IMG/VR virus record: IMGVR_UViG_3300032294_001328
Coordinates: 1-29,488 of that record
From: a virus
DNA: 29,488 nucleotides
Reading direction: 5' to 3' (one strand)
The notes under the pieces are model-generated. The model made no database searches, was not told where the DNA came from, and saw only the letters and a list, made by a program, of their open reading frames with translations. Below are positions 12,483-19,345 of this stretch, one piece after another (the first letter of the stretch is position 1; each line of letters starts with the position of its first letter). The position numbers and the translations under genes are program-made.

Positions 12483-12692
12483 ATGAACTTTGCAGTTATA
12501 TCAGGAAATAATGTAGTAAATGTTATTGTTGCTGATTCAAAAGAGATAGCAGAAGAAGTAACTAATCTTTTATGTATTGAATACACAGATGAAAATCCAG
12601 CAGGCATTGGATGGACTTATGACGGTGTTAATTTTATTGGACCAGGATTTATAGAAGTAGTATCAGAAGAAACACCAGAAGATCCTGCTTAA
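12483..12692 (+). CDS. Short adhesin-associated protein, cassette C, 69 aa
   Basis: It begins MNFAVISGNNVVNVIVADSK and has GIGWTYDGVNFIGPGF near its middle, then an acidic tail. The start (F/Y-A-x-I-x-x-NN-V-V) and the IGxxYD block correspond to those of the 6689 and 9247 products, but the FNSW and LNWQ blocks are missing. Such short forms are common in phages after fibre or adhesin genes, function unassigned. Ribosome site AGAGGAGA; last plus-strand gene before the convergent terminator at 12702-12746. Confidence 0.7.
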   Translation: MNFAVISGNNVVNVIVADSKEIAEEVTNLLCIEYTDENPAGIGWTYDGVNFIGPGFIEVVSEETPEDPA

Positions 12693-12701
12693 TAATTAAA
12701 T

Positions 12702-12746
12702 AAAAAAATAACCCCCAAAGGATATTCTCCAATGGGGGTATTTTTT
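12702..12746. terminator. Bidirectional intrinsic terminator
   Basis: A run of A residues and ATAACCCCC (12702-12716) pairs with GGGGGTATTTTTT (12734-12746) with one bulge. A run of T follows the stem on the plus strand, and the A run gives T on the minus strand. It lies between the convergent genes ending at 12692 (plus) and 12752 (minus) and can terminate both. Confidence 0.85.
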
Positions 12747-12751
12747 ATCCC

Positions 12752-13318
12752 TTAAATTAAATTATTGGGAAATCTCTTTAACCATTTGTAATGGGCACCC
12801 TTTTTATAGGATGACCATGCACTCCAATTAGTACCGCCCTTTGTCATGTGCAACACGACTTGAGCATTCTTAACTGGGCTAAAGAGTTCAGCATTTAAAT
12901 CAAGATTGAATTTGTCTTTACGATCTGGACCTAAATTACCTATCATGTTAATTTGGAAAATTCCATATGAAGAGTCTCCCGTATTAACGTTGCCATTGAA
13001 GGCAAAAGGGCGACCATTTGATTCCGCTTTGGCAACAGCCCAAGCAGTCTTTAGTCCTTGTCCCTTAAATCCAACGGCTTTCAGTAATTCAACCAACTGG
13101 CTGTCAGTCAAACTTGTAGCGTCCGCATACTTAGCAAGCACCACATCAGTAGTAGGCTTAGAAAGCAAAAAAGCCGCTTTGTCGGCGGCAGGTTGGCTTA
13201 CGGCAGTACTACTTAGTAAATTGTTCTTTGTAGCATGTGCAGCACTTAGACCATTATTTAATAATGTTAAAGTAAGCAATGTTACAAGAACCCCCGATAG
13301 TATTTTGTTGTCTCTCAA
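12752..13318 (-). CDS. Secreted lysozyme-like/transglycosylase lysin, 188 aa
   Basis: A signal peptide or membrane anchor occupies about residues 7-29 (ILSGVLVTLLTLTLL, possible cleavage after SAAHA). A linker follows, then a lysozyme-superfamily domain (about 75-180). The likely catalytic Glu99 lies in AVAKAESNG, followed by SSYGIFQIN (117-124), characteristic of transglycosylase/lysozyme folds, and aromatic NWSAWSSY near the end. It would cut peptidoglycan between MurNAc and GlcNAc, for lysis or entry. The start is TTG at 13318, supported by AGGAGG six bases upstream and by the signal peptide. It is the only reverse-strand gene in the fibre block, with a full promoter and a terminator of its own. 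The signal sequence suggests Sec export rather than holin-dependent release. Confidence 0.85.
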   Translation of the reverse strand: MRDNKILSGVLVTLLTLTLLNNGLSAAHATKNNLLSSTAVSQPAADKAAFLLSKPTTDVVLAKYADATSLTDSQLVELLKAVGFKGQGLKTAWAVAKAESNGRPFAFNGNVNTGDSSYGIFQINMIGNLGPDRKDKFNLDLNAELFSPVKNAQVVLHMTKGGTNWSAWSSYKKGAHYKWLKRFPNNLI

Positions 13319-13339
13319 GTTTTTCCTCCTAGACTACAA

Positions 13340-13359
13340 ATGCTACTTTTCAGTAGCAT
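13340..13359 (-). other. 5'-end hairpin of the lysin mRNA
   Basis: ATGCTAC and GTAGCAT arms (7 pairs, 6-base loop) occupy 13340-13359. The expected transcription start from the promoter at 13366-13395 is about 13359, so the stem would be the very 5' end of the message. Such a stem can protect mRNA from decay. Confidence 0.55.
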
Positions 13360-13365
13360 AAGATA

Positions 13366-13395
13366 ATTATAGCATCTTTTGGCCTTTTGAGTCAA
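13366..13395 (-). promoter_or_regulatory. Full promoter of the lysin gene
   Basis: On the minus strand TTGACT (13395-13390), an 18-base spacer and TATAAT (13371-13366) preceded by TGC form a near-consensus promoter. The leader of about 40 bases carries the hairpin and then AGGAGG before the TTG start. Confidence 0.8.
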
Positions 13396-13433
13396 ATATA
13401 CGTAATAATAATCAAAATTATTTTAATTGCAAG

Positions 13434-13442
13434 TGGTATAAT
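13434..13442 (+). promoter_or_regulatory. Extended -10 promoter TGGTATAAT, leaderless type
   Basis: TGGTATAAT is followed by nine bases and ATG 13452 with no Shine-Dalgarno. It diverges from the lysin promoter about 40 bases away. Confidence 0.6.
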
Positions 13443-13451
13443 AATAAGACT

Positions 13452-13994
13452 ATGGCATCGGGCGAAACAACGGTATATGATTTACCGTATCCAATCAATT
13501 CAGATCCTGTAAACGTAGCAGGGGATATTCAATCACTTGCTGAGCGTATTGAGGTTATTTTACCTACTCTTGGATTACCATTTCATACATTAGAAGTTAC
13601 AAATGATAGTGGTGTTTCTATTGCAAAAGGTGATCCTGTATTTATTTCAGGATTTAATAATACCAGCGGAAAACCAGAAGTAACAAAATCACAAGCATCT
13701 GATATTACTACATTTCCAGTAGTTGGATTAGCACAATCTGCAATTGGCGATGGTAATGATGGAGTAATTGTTTTATCTGGTGTATTTACTGGAATTGATA
13801 CTTCAGCATATTCTGCTGGAGATTTACTTTATACCGCTTCATCTGGTGGACTAACCGCAACACAGCCAATTACTGCTACAACAAATTCTGCAGTTGTTGG
13901 CGTTGTGTCAAAAGCAAATCTTAATGGTGTAATTTTAGTTGGAGCATTTCGTGGCAACGGTACGTGGGGATCAATGAAAGCAGGTCTAGCATAA
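13452..13994 (+). CDS. Phage structural/decoration protein, 180 aa
   Basis: The N-terminal 50 residues (GETTVYDLPYPINSDPVN, DIQSLAERIE) match a segment found at the start of many environmental phage fibre proteins. After it a beta-rich domain contains VTNDSGVSIAKGDPVFISG, DGVIVLSGVFTGIDTSAYSA and GDLLYTASSGGLT. This second domain resembles small capsid or fibre decoration domains with a GD-V-hydrophobic core. No catalytic motif is present. Inference: an accessory virion protein, possibly a fibre base. It is the first gene of the second fibre block, has its own promoter, and its stop overlaps the next start (ATAATG). Confidence 0.65.
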   Translation: MASGETTVYDLPYPINSDPVNVAGDIQSLAERIEVILPTLGLPFHTLEVTNDSGVSIAKGDPVFISGFNNTSGKPEVTKSQASDITTFPVVGLAQSAIGDGNDGVIVLSGVFTGIDTSAYSAGDLLYTASSGGLTATQPITATTNSAVVGVVSKANLNGVILVGAFRGNGTWGSMKAGLA

Positions 13995-14374
13995 TGGCAC
14001 AGTATAGAAGTCAATCACCTTATCAGATAGGTTCAGAGCCACCACAGTCTGTATGGACAATCGTAAGAGGAGACACAGCCTCTTTTAAGATGTATGTACA
14101 AGATGATGCTGGTTCACCACTAGTCATTGAAGACTGGAGTATTGAAATGGATTTTAATAGAGAAGGCTCTAGTAGTAATCCAATTTTAACAATTACCCCA
14201 GGAGCAGATCCAGATGATGGCCCAGGAGAGTTTACAGTATTTTTAGCATATGATGAAACAGAAATCTTGCAAACAAATGATGAATTTGATATTCAAATGT
14301 CATTGCCTATTAATGAAGTGGTTTGGACAGTTTTGCAGGGTAAAGTTTTGATGATAGAAGATATAACAGACTAA
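13994..14374 (+). CDS. Baseplate/tail accessory protein with a GDT-type domain, 126 aa
   Basis: The start at ATG 13994 overlaps the preceding stop; an in-frame ATG at 13964 would overlap that gene by 30 bases and adds an unrelated peptide. Residues 20-40 read PPQSVWTIVRGDTASFKMYV, corresponding to WKVVRGDTATLEVEF in the 2562 product. The rest shows DWSIEMDFNR and a closing VVWTVLQGKVLMIEDI strand pair. So this is a third BppU-like N-terminal domain in the window and more similar to the 2562 gene than to 3087. As there, it is followed by a short basic gene. Role inferred: attachment of fibre proteins. Confidence 0.65.
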   Translation: MAQYRSQSPYQIGSEPPQSVWTIVRGDTASFKMYVQDDAGSPLVIEDWSIEMDFNREGSSSNPILTITPGADPDDGPGEFTVFLAYDETEILQTNDEFDIQMSLPINEVVWTVLQGKVLMIEDITD

Positions 14375-14574
14375 TGGCAAAAGCCACTGTTCTTAATGTT
14401 GAAAGCAAAAGGGTAATTGAAGTAAACCCTACTTGCAAGAACAGAAAATCAGTAGTCCTATATGAACTACCATTTAAAATAAGAATAACCAATATTAAGG
14501 TTCCAGGCTATACCCCAATTAATGTACCCCCAATTGGTATAGCAATCATCGGTTTAAATAACTATATTTTATGA
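14374..14574 (+). CDS. Small basic protein, 66 aa
   Basis: The ATG overlaps the previous stop (TAATG). The product begins MAKATVLNVESKRVIEVNPT and is basic and beta-prone, with a proline-rich hydrophobic C-terminus (VPGYTPINVPPIGIAIIGLN). It is perhaps a short peptide that docks on a neighbouring virion protein. It parallels the 32-residue basic gene after the 2562 gene in position, not clearly in sequence. No family is recognised. It ends in the stretch that holds the next promoter. Confidence 0.5.
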   Translation: MAKATVLNVESKRVIEVNPTCKNRKSVVLYELPFKIRITNIKVPGYTPINVPPIGIAIIGLNNYIL

Positions 14575-14580
14575 TATAAT
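14572..14580 (+). promoter_or_regulatory. Extended -10 promoter TGATATAAT, leaderless type
   Basis: TGATATAAT overlaps the stop codon of the preceding gene. Seven bases lie between it and ATG 14588, with no Shine-Dalgarno. Confidence 0.6.
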
Positions 14581-14587
14581 CTAAGAT

Positions 14588-15025
14588 ATGGCCGTTCTAC
14601 CAATCAACACCCTTAAAGCAAAATTTGAGACTGGCGACAGGCCTACAGGTTCAGACTTTTCTGATTTAATCGATACCACTTCATACAGAGCGGACTCCCT
14701 TGGTGGAGATGGAAACAACTCCGTAACAATCAACGGTATTGAATCAGCAACAGTGTTTGACACAATAGACACCGCTACCTGGAGAACAATCAAATACATG
14801 GTTCAAATGTCCCATGCTGGATCTTCTTCATATAGAAGTTCTGAAATAAACATAGTTTTTGATGGTACCAATCAAAATATTACAGAATTTGCCTCTGTTG
14901 CTAATACCAATAGTAACGTAGGAAATATCACTGCTAATTTAAATTCTGGTACAATTAGCATGACAGTTACACCAGCACTAACCCCGATGACCATACGGTT
15001 CTACCGTACAGGTTTGAAGGTTTGA
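14588..15025 (+). CDS. Short fibre-like structural protein, 145 aa
   Basis: Residues 1-40 (MAVLPINTLKAKFETGDRPT, then GSDFSDLIDTT) are a recognisable opening for environmental phage fibres, where a GDRPTGSDF segment precedes the shaft. The C-terminal part (about 55-145) contains VFDTIDTATWRTIKYMVQM, SEINIVFDG and TPMTIRFYRTGLKV. The same domain closes the 851-residue fibre encoded next. The protein looks like a fibre reduced to its attachment and end domains and may co-assemble with that fibre. It is followed by AAAGGAG and the fibre start 17 bases later. Confidence 0.7.
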   Translation: MAVLPINTLKAKFETGDRPTGSDFSDLIDTTSYRADSLGGDGNNSVTINGIESATVFDTIDTATWRTIKYMVQMSHAGSSSYRSSEINIVFDGTNQNITEFASVANTNSNVGNITANLNSGTISMTVTPALTPMTIRFYRTGLKV

Positions 15026-15041
15026 CCTAAAGGAGAAGTAA

Positions 15042-17597
15042 ATGGCTACAGTCGACAAAGCCTTTCGCATTAAAAATGGCCTGGTAGTTGAAGGCGCATC
15101 GGCTACTGTAAATGGATCAACAGTCCTTACAGAAGCCTCTACAGAATTTTTACAAGATACCACCGCAGCCATGTTTACAAATGGCTCACAGAGCGGTATC
15201 TCATTTACATATAATGACACAACTGGCGTAATTGATGCCACTGTTTCAACAACACCAACATTTGCAGATAGAATTACATTTGAAGGTGCAACACCTGATG
15301 ATTTTGAATTAACACTGCTTGTTGTAGAACCAACATCAGATGTAACAGTAACCCTTCCAAACGCTACAGATACTTTGGTAGGTAAGGCAACAACAGATAC
15401 TCTTACAAACAAGACAATCTCAGGATCAAACAATACACTTTCTAATATTGGAAATTCCTCACTTACAAATTCTACTATTTCTGGTAAAGCATTAGGAACA
15501 AACCTAGATGCACTAACAATTGGAACTGGTCTTTCTGGAACATCTTATGATGGTTCTACTGGTGTAACAGTAGCAATTGATTCAACAGTAGCAACAACAT
15601 CTGGAACACAGACTCTTACAAATAAAACACTTACATCTCCTTTAGTTAATGGAAATGGAGTTGTTTTTGAAGGTTCTACAGCAGATGAGTTTGAAACTAC
15701 TTTAACAGTTGTTGACCCAACTGGAGATAGAACAATCACTCTTCCAAACGTAAGCGGTACAGTAGTAACAACAGGCGACACAGGTTCTGTTACAAACACA
15801 ATGCTTGCAGGATCAATTGCAAATGATAAGTTAACTAATTCATCTGTAACAGTTAATAGCAAGTCCGTATCCCTTGGTGGATCTACAACACTTATTACTG
15901 ACGATATTGCAGAAGCAGTAACATCACCAACAAATCTTTGGTTTACCGCTGAAAGAGCACAGGATGCTGTAGCACAAGCAATTGCAAACGGTACTCAGAC
16001 AAATATTACAATCACATACAGTGATGAAAATAACTCATTGTCATTTAACGCATCTGGCGGAGTATCAAGCATCGCTGGAACAGCAAATCAAATTACAGCC
16101 TCAGCATCTACTGGCGCAGTAACTCTTTCTCTTCCAAGTGCAGTAACATTCCCAGGATCAGTTACTCTTAATGCAGATCCTACACAGGCTCTAGAGGCTG
16201 CTACAAAGCAGTATGTTGATGCTGTTGCACAGGGTCTAAACGTACATGCTGCAGCCGTTGCTGCAACAACTAGCAACGTAGACCTTTCAACTGCTCTAGA
16301 AGCAGGAGATGTAGTTGATGGAGTAACTCTTGTTGCTGGTAATCGTGTTCTTGTTAAGTCACAGTCAACAACATCTCAAAACGGTGTTTATGTTGTTCAA
16401 GCATCTGGTGCAGCAGTTCGTGCATCAGACTTTGACACACCAACAGAAATTGTTCCAGGAGACTTTATCTTTGTTGCTGGTGGTACACTTTATAACAACA
16501 CTGGCTGGGTACAAACAGAGGTAGTAACTACAGTAGGAACTAGCCCAATCGTATTTGAGCAGTTCTCTGGTGCAGGTACATATGCTGCTGGAAATGGTTT
16601 AACTTTAACTGGTAACTCATTTGCAATCAACACAACAATTACAGCAGATCTAAACTCTGTTCAGACATTAACTAACAAGACTCTCACAAGTCCAGTATTA
16701 ACAACACCCTCTATTTCTGGAATGCTTATTCTTGATAACAATATTGTTATTGAAGGAACTGATGATACACATGAGACTACATTAACATTTACAGATCCTA
16801 CACAGGATAATACAATTACATTTAAGAATGCTACAGGTACCGTTGCATTTACAGCAGACATCGATTCTGCAGTAGATGGATTTGGTAACGCAGTAACTGG
16901 CGGTACAGGAATCTCTGCTTCTTATGCATCAACATCAAACATTCTAACAATTACAAATACAGACCTTGGTTCTACACAAAACATTTTCAAGAATGTTGTT
17001 GTAGGAGCCACAACAATTGCAGCAGACAGCAACGACGACACACTTACCTTTGTTGCAGGTTCTGGTATTTCACTATCAGCAGCATCAACATCAGATACAA
17101 TTACAATTGACAACTCTGGTGTTCTTTCAATTGCTGGCACAGCCGATCAAATTACAGCAAGTGCTTCAACTGGAGCAGTAACCCTGTCTCTACCACAGAG
17201 TATTGCTTCAACATCTAGCCCAACATTTGCAGGACTTTCTGTTGGAACTGGATCACTTACTGCAGGCTCAGTAACTTTGACAGATGCACTTATCGGTACT
17301 GCTACAACTAGCCTAAGCACAACAAGTGCAACAGTGGTTGATACATGGTCAGCAACATCATACAGTTCAGCAAAGTATGTTGTTCAAATGAAGAATGGTA
17401 ATGACATTGAGGTTCTAGAAGTTTTAGTAACAGTTGATGCAAACAACAATGTTTACATAACAGAGTATGCTGATGTAATTAGCAATCTTCAAATTGGAAC
17501 AACAGATGCAGACTACTCAGGTGGCAATGTACGCTTGTTAGTAACATCTACAAACGGTACTACAGTAAAGGTTCACAAGACGCTTATTGAAGCGTAA
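15042..17597 (+). CDS. Large tail fibre protein, 851 aa
   Basis: The N-terminus (MATVDKAFRIKNGLVVEGAS) is a fibre-attachment segment. A long Thr/Ser/Ala-rich shaft follows with LTNK repeats near residues 124, 190 and 547 and pairs of DDFE/DEFE-TTL-PT-LPN blocks (about 85-110, 210-235). At about 386-515 lies the domain ATKQYVDAVAQGLNVHAAA, GDRVLVK-like and NGVYVV strands, known from cyanophage fibres. SIAGTANQITASASTGAV near 342 is repeated as SIAGTADQITASASTGAV near 697. The C-terminal domain (about 755-851), KYVVQMKNGNDIEVLEVLV, matches that of the 14588 product. Inference: main long tail fibre rod, trimeric. Ribosome site AAAGGAG. Confidence 0.8.
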   Translation: MATVDKAFRIKNGLVVEGASATVNGSTVLTEASTEFLQDTTAAMFTNGSQSGISFTYNDTTGVIDATVSTTPTFADRITFEGATPDDFELTLLVVEPTSDVTVTLPNATDTLVGKATTDTLTNKTISGSNNTLSNIGNSSLTNSTISGKALGTNLDALTIGTGLSGTSYDGSTGVTVAIDSTVATTSGTQTLTNKTLTSPLVNGNGVVFEGSTADEFETTLTVVDPTGDRTITLPNVSGTVVTTGDTGSVTNTMLAGSIANDKLTNSSVTVNSKSVSLGGSTTLITDDIAEAVTSPTNLWFTAERAQDAVAQAIANGTQTNITITYSDENNSLSFNASGGVSSIAGTANQITASASTGAVTLSLPSAVTFPGSVTLNADPTQALEAATKQYVDAVAQGLNVHAAAVAATTSNVDLSTALEAGDVVDGVTLVAGNRVLVKSQSTTSQNGVYVVQASGAAVRASDFDTPTEIVPGDFIFVAGGTLYNNTGWVQTEVVTTVGTSPIVFEQFSGAGTYAAGNGLTLTGNSFAINTTITADLNSVQTLTNKTLTSPVLTTPSISGMLILDNNIVIEGTDDTHETTLTFTDPTQDNTITFKNATGTVAFTADIDSAVDGFGNAVTGGTGISASYASTSNILTITNTDLGSTQNIFKNVVVGATTIAADSNDDTLTFVAGSGISLSAASTSDTITIDNSGVLSIAGTADQITASASTGAVTLSLPQSIASTSSPTFAGLSVGTGSLTAGSVTLTDALIGTATTSLSTTSATVVDTWSATSYSSAKYVVQMKNGNDIEVLEVLVTVDANNNVYITEYADVISNLQIGTTDADYSGGNVRLLVTSTNGTTVKVHKTLIEA

Positions 17598-17624
17598 TGT
17601 GGACTGAAGGGACAGTGAACTTCA

Positions 17625-18023
17625 GTGACAACTAATAATAAAGACTTTGTTGTAAAGCAAGGACTTAAGGTTGCCACTGGAGTCACATTCCCTGATAACT
17701 CTGTACAGACTACAGCGTTTACTGGAAGTGCAATTACCGTTGGTAGCACATTTCCAGTTAGCCCATCAAACGGTGCAATGCATTTAGATACAAATACAAA
17801 TAGAATTTATTATTACTATTCTAGTACTTGGTATGCAATGGCTAATTATGATGATACCGCTTCAGTTACAGATCACAATCACAATGAAGAGGGTTTTGTT
17901 CAAGATGTTTATCAGTATCAAGGCAATGGTCCTGTTGGCCCATGGCTTGGAACATCACTAGACGGTGGTTCACCAGCCACAACGTCATTTACAATGACAA
18001 TTGATGGCGGAGCGGCAGCATGA
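17625..18023 (+). CDS. Fibre-associated structural protein, 132 aa
   Basis: GTG at 17625 is taken as start because NKDFVVKQGLKVATGVTFPD is the usual opening of this kind of phage fibre protein and no in-frame ATG occurs before it; GAAGGGA lies 12 bases upstream, a somewhat long spacing. The middle (about 45-75) carries NGAMHLDTNTNRIYYYYSST, a short repeat typical for fibre ends where Tyr-rich strands label the tip. The rest includes His- and Gly-containing turns. It lies between the long fibre and the Mtd-like gene and probably contributes to the same organelle. Confidence 0.65.
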   Translation: MTTNNKDFVVKQGLKVATGVTFPDNSVQTTAFTGSAITVGSTFPVSPSNGAMHLDTNTNRIYYYYSSTWYAMANYDDTASVTDHNHNEEGFVQDVYQYQGNGPVGPWLGTSLDGGSPATTSFTMTIDGGAAA

Positions 18024-18030
18024 CAAATTC

Positions 18031-18039
18031 TGCTATAAT
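18031..18039 (+). promoter_or_regulatory. Extended -10 promoter TGCTATAAT
   Basis: TGCTATAAT lies eight bases after the preceding stop. The 23-base stretch to ATG 18063 has the strong ribosome site AAGGAGG, so this belongs to the class with a short leader. No -35 box. Confidence 0.6.
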
Positions 18040-18062
18040 TAAGGAAAATAAGGAGGTTTGTT

Positions 18063-19193
18063 ATGTCTGTTAGAATTCAAATGCGTAGGGGCACAACCTC
18101 TGAATGGAACTCAGCCGACCCAATTCTCAATGAAGGAGAAATTGGCTATAATTCAACCCTTGCTTCTTTTAAAATTGGAGATGGCGAATCTCTTTGGTCT
18201 GAACTAGATTATTATCAAGCAGCAGCCGATATAACACCAAATGAAATTGGTGCAATTGCTTCTACAGAAAAAAATGCAGCAGATGGTGTTGCAATACTTG
18301 ATGGAAGCAAAAATGTTGTTACTGCACTTTCAGTTGTTTTTGAAGGTGCAACAGCAAATGACTTTGAAACACTTCTTACCGTAACAGAGCCAGCATCAGA
18401 TATAACTCTAAGCCTTCCAAATTCGACAGACACTCTTATTGGTCGTGCAACCACAGATACACTTACTAACAAGTCTATTTCTGGGTCTACAAATACACTT
18501 TCTAATATTGGGAACTCTTCATTAACAAACTCTGCTATTACAATCAACGGATCAAGCGTTTCTCTTGGTGGTTCAATCAGTATTGGTGATATTACAGGAA
18601 TAACAACTGCTGCAGGTTCAGGTCTTTCAGGCGGTGGATCAAGTGGAGACATAACTCTTTCTATTGATACAGCAGTTACAGCAGATCTTACAACTGCTCA
18701 GACATTAACCAATAAGACTCTTACAAGCCCATCTATTGGAACATCCCTTGTAACCGCATCAACATCTTTTAATCTATTAAATGCAACTGCTACAACAATT
18801 AATTTTGGTGGGGCAGCCTCAGTAATATCAATAGGTGCAGTTACTGGAACAACCACAATTAATGATGATCTTGTTGTTACTGGAGACTTAACAGTTAATG
18901 GCACAACAACAACCATTAATTCTCAAACACTATCTATTGAAGATAAAAATATTATTCTTGCAGATGCTAATACTTCAGATGCTGGAGCAGATGGCGGCGG
19001 TATAACATTAAATGGAACAACAGCAAAAACATTTCTATGGGTAGATGCAACAGATGCTTGGACATCTTCTGAGCATATGAATTTGGCTACAGGAAAGTCT
19101 TATAAGATTAACAATACAGCAATAGTAGCAGCCTTACCAGCCCTTACATGGGGAGAAGTTAAAAATGGTAAGTCTGGACTTGTAATTAGTTAA
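18063..19193 (+). CDS. Tail fibre with Mtd-type N-terminal domain, 376 aa
   Basis: Residues 3-50 (VRIQMRRGTTSEWNSADPIL, GEIGYNSTLASFKIGDG, then WSELDYY) match the N-terminal domain of major tropism determinant proteins, the fold that attaches the Bordetella phage receptor-binding protein to its fibre. A shaft follows with LTNK repeats (about 138 and 215), NTLSNIGNSSLTNSAI (as in the 15042 fibre) and SGLSGGGSSGDITLSIDT (as in the 10543 protein). The end region carries GDLTVNGTTTTINSQ, SIEDKNIILAD and DGGGITLNG, frequent in cyanophage fibres. No C-type lectin domain or diversification cassette is seen, so it is a fibre using the Mtd docking domain. Strong AAGGAGG ribosome site. Confidence 0.75.
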   Translation: MSVRIQMRRGTTSEWNSADPILNEGEIGYNSTLASFKIGDGESLWSELDYYQAAADITPNEIGAIASTEKNAADGVAILDGSKNVVTALSVVFEGATANDFETLLTVTEPASDITLSLPNSTDTLIGRATTDTLTNKSISGSTNTLSNIGNSSLTNSAITINGSSVSLGGSISIGDITGITTAAGSGLSGGGSSGDITLSIDTAVTADLTTAQTLTNKTLTSPSIGTSLVTASTSFNLLNATATTINFGGAASVISIGAVTGTTTINDDLVVTGDLTVNGTTTTINSQTLSIEDKNIILADANTSDAGADGGGITLNGTTAKTFLWVDATDAWTSSEHMNLATGKSYKINNTAIVAALPALTWGEVKNGKSGLVIS

Positions 19194-19275
19194 TTACTTT
19201 CTAAAATCAAAAGTACTAAACCTTTACTTTATACTTAATGTTTTAAATTAAGCGTAAATTCATAAAATAATTATG

Positions 19276-19284
19276 TGATATACT
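19276..19284 (+). promoter_or_regulatory. Extended -10 promoter TGATATACT for the reductase
   Basis: TGATATACT lies within the 152-base gap before the reductase. It would give a leader of about 55 bases with the dyad at 19291-19309 at its very start and GAGAGG as ribosome site. No good -35 box. Confidence 0.5.
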
Positions 19285-19290
19285 TAGACT

Positions 19291-19309
19291 ACTTTACAAT
19301 ATGTAAAGT
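19291..19309. promoter_or_regulatory. Dyad at the reductase transcription start
   Basis: ACTTTAC (19291-19297), AATAT, and GTAAAGT (19303-19309) form a perfect seven-pair inverted repeat. It coincides with the expected start of transcription from 19276-19284, so it can be an operator or a 5'-end RNA stem. Only one copy is present. Confidence 0.45.
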
Positions 19310-19345
19310 TCTATTATTATTTTTAGTGAGAGGTTTACAAATTCA

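Noticed and set aside
18063-19193. Diversity-generating retroelement suggested by the Mtd-like domain
   Set aside because: No reverse transcriptase, template/variable repeat pair or C-type lectin domain is present in the window.
19291-19309. NrdR-box reading of the dyad before the reductase
   Set aside because: Only one copy, and the sequence does not match the usual paired NrdR-box pattern; kept only as an unspecified dyad.
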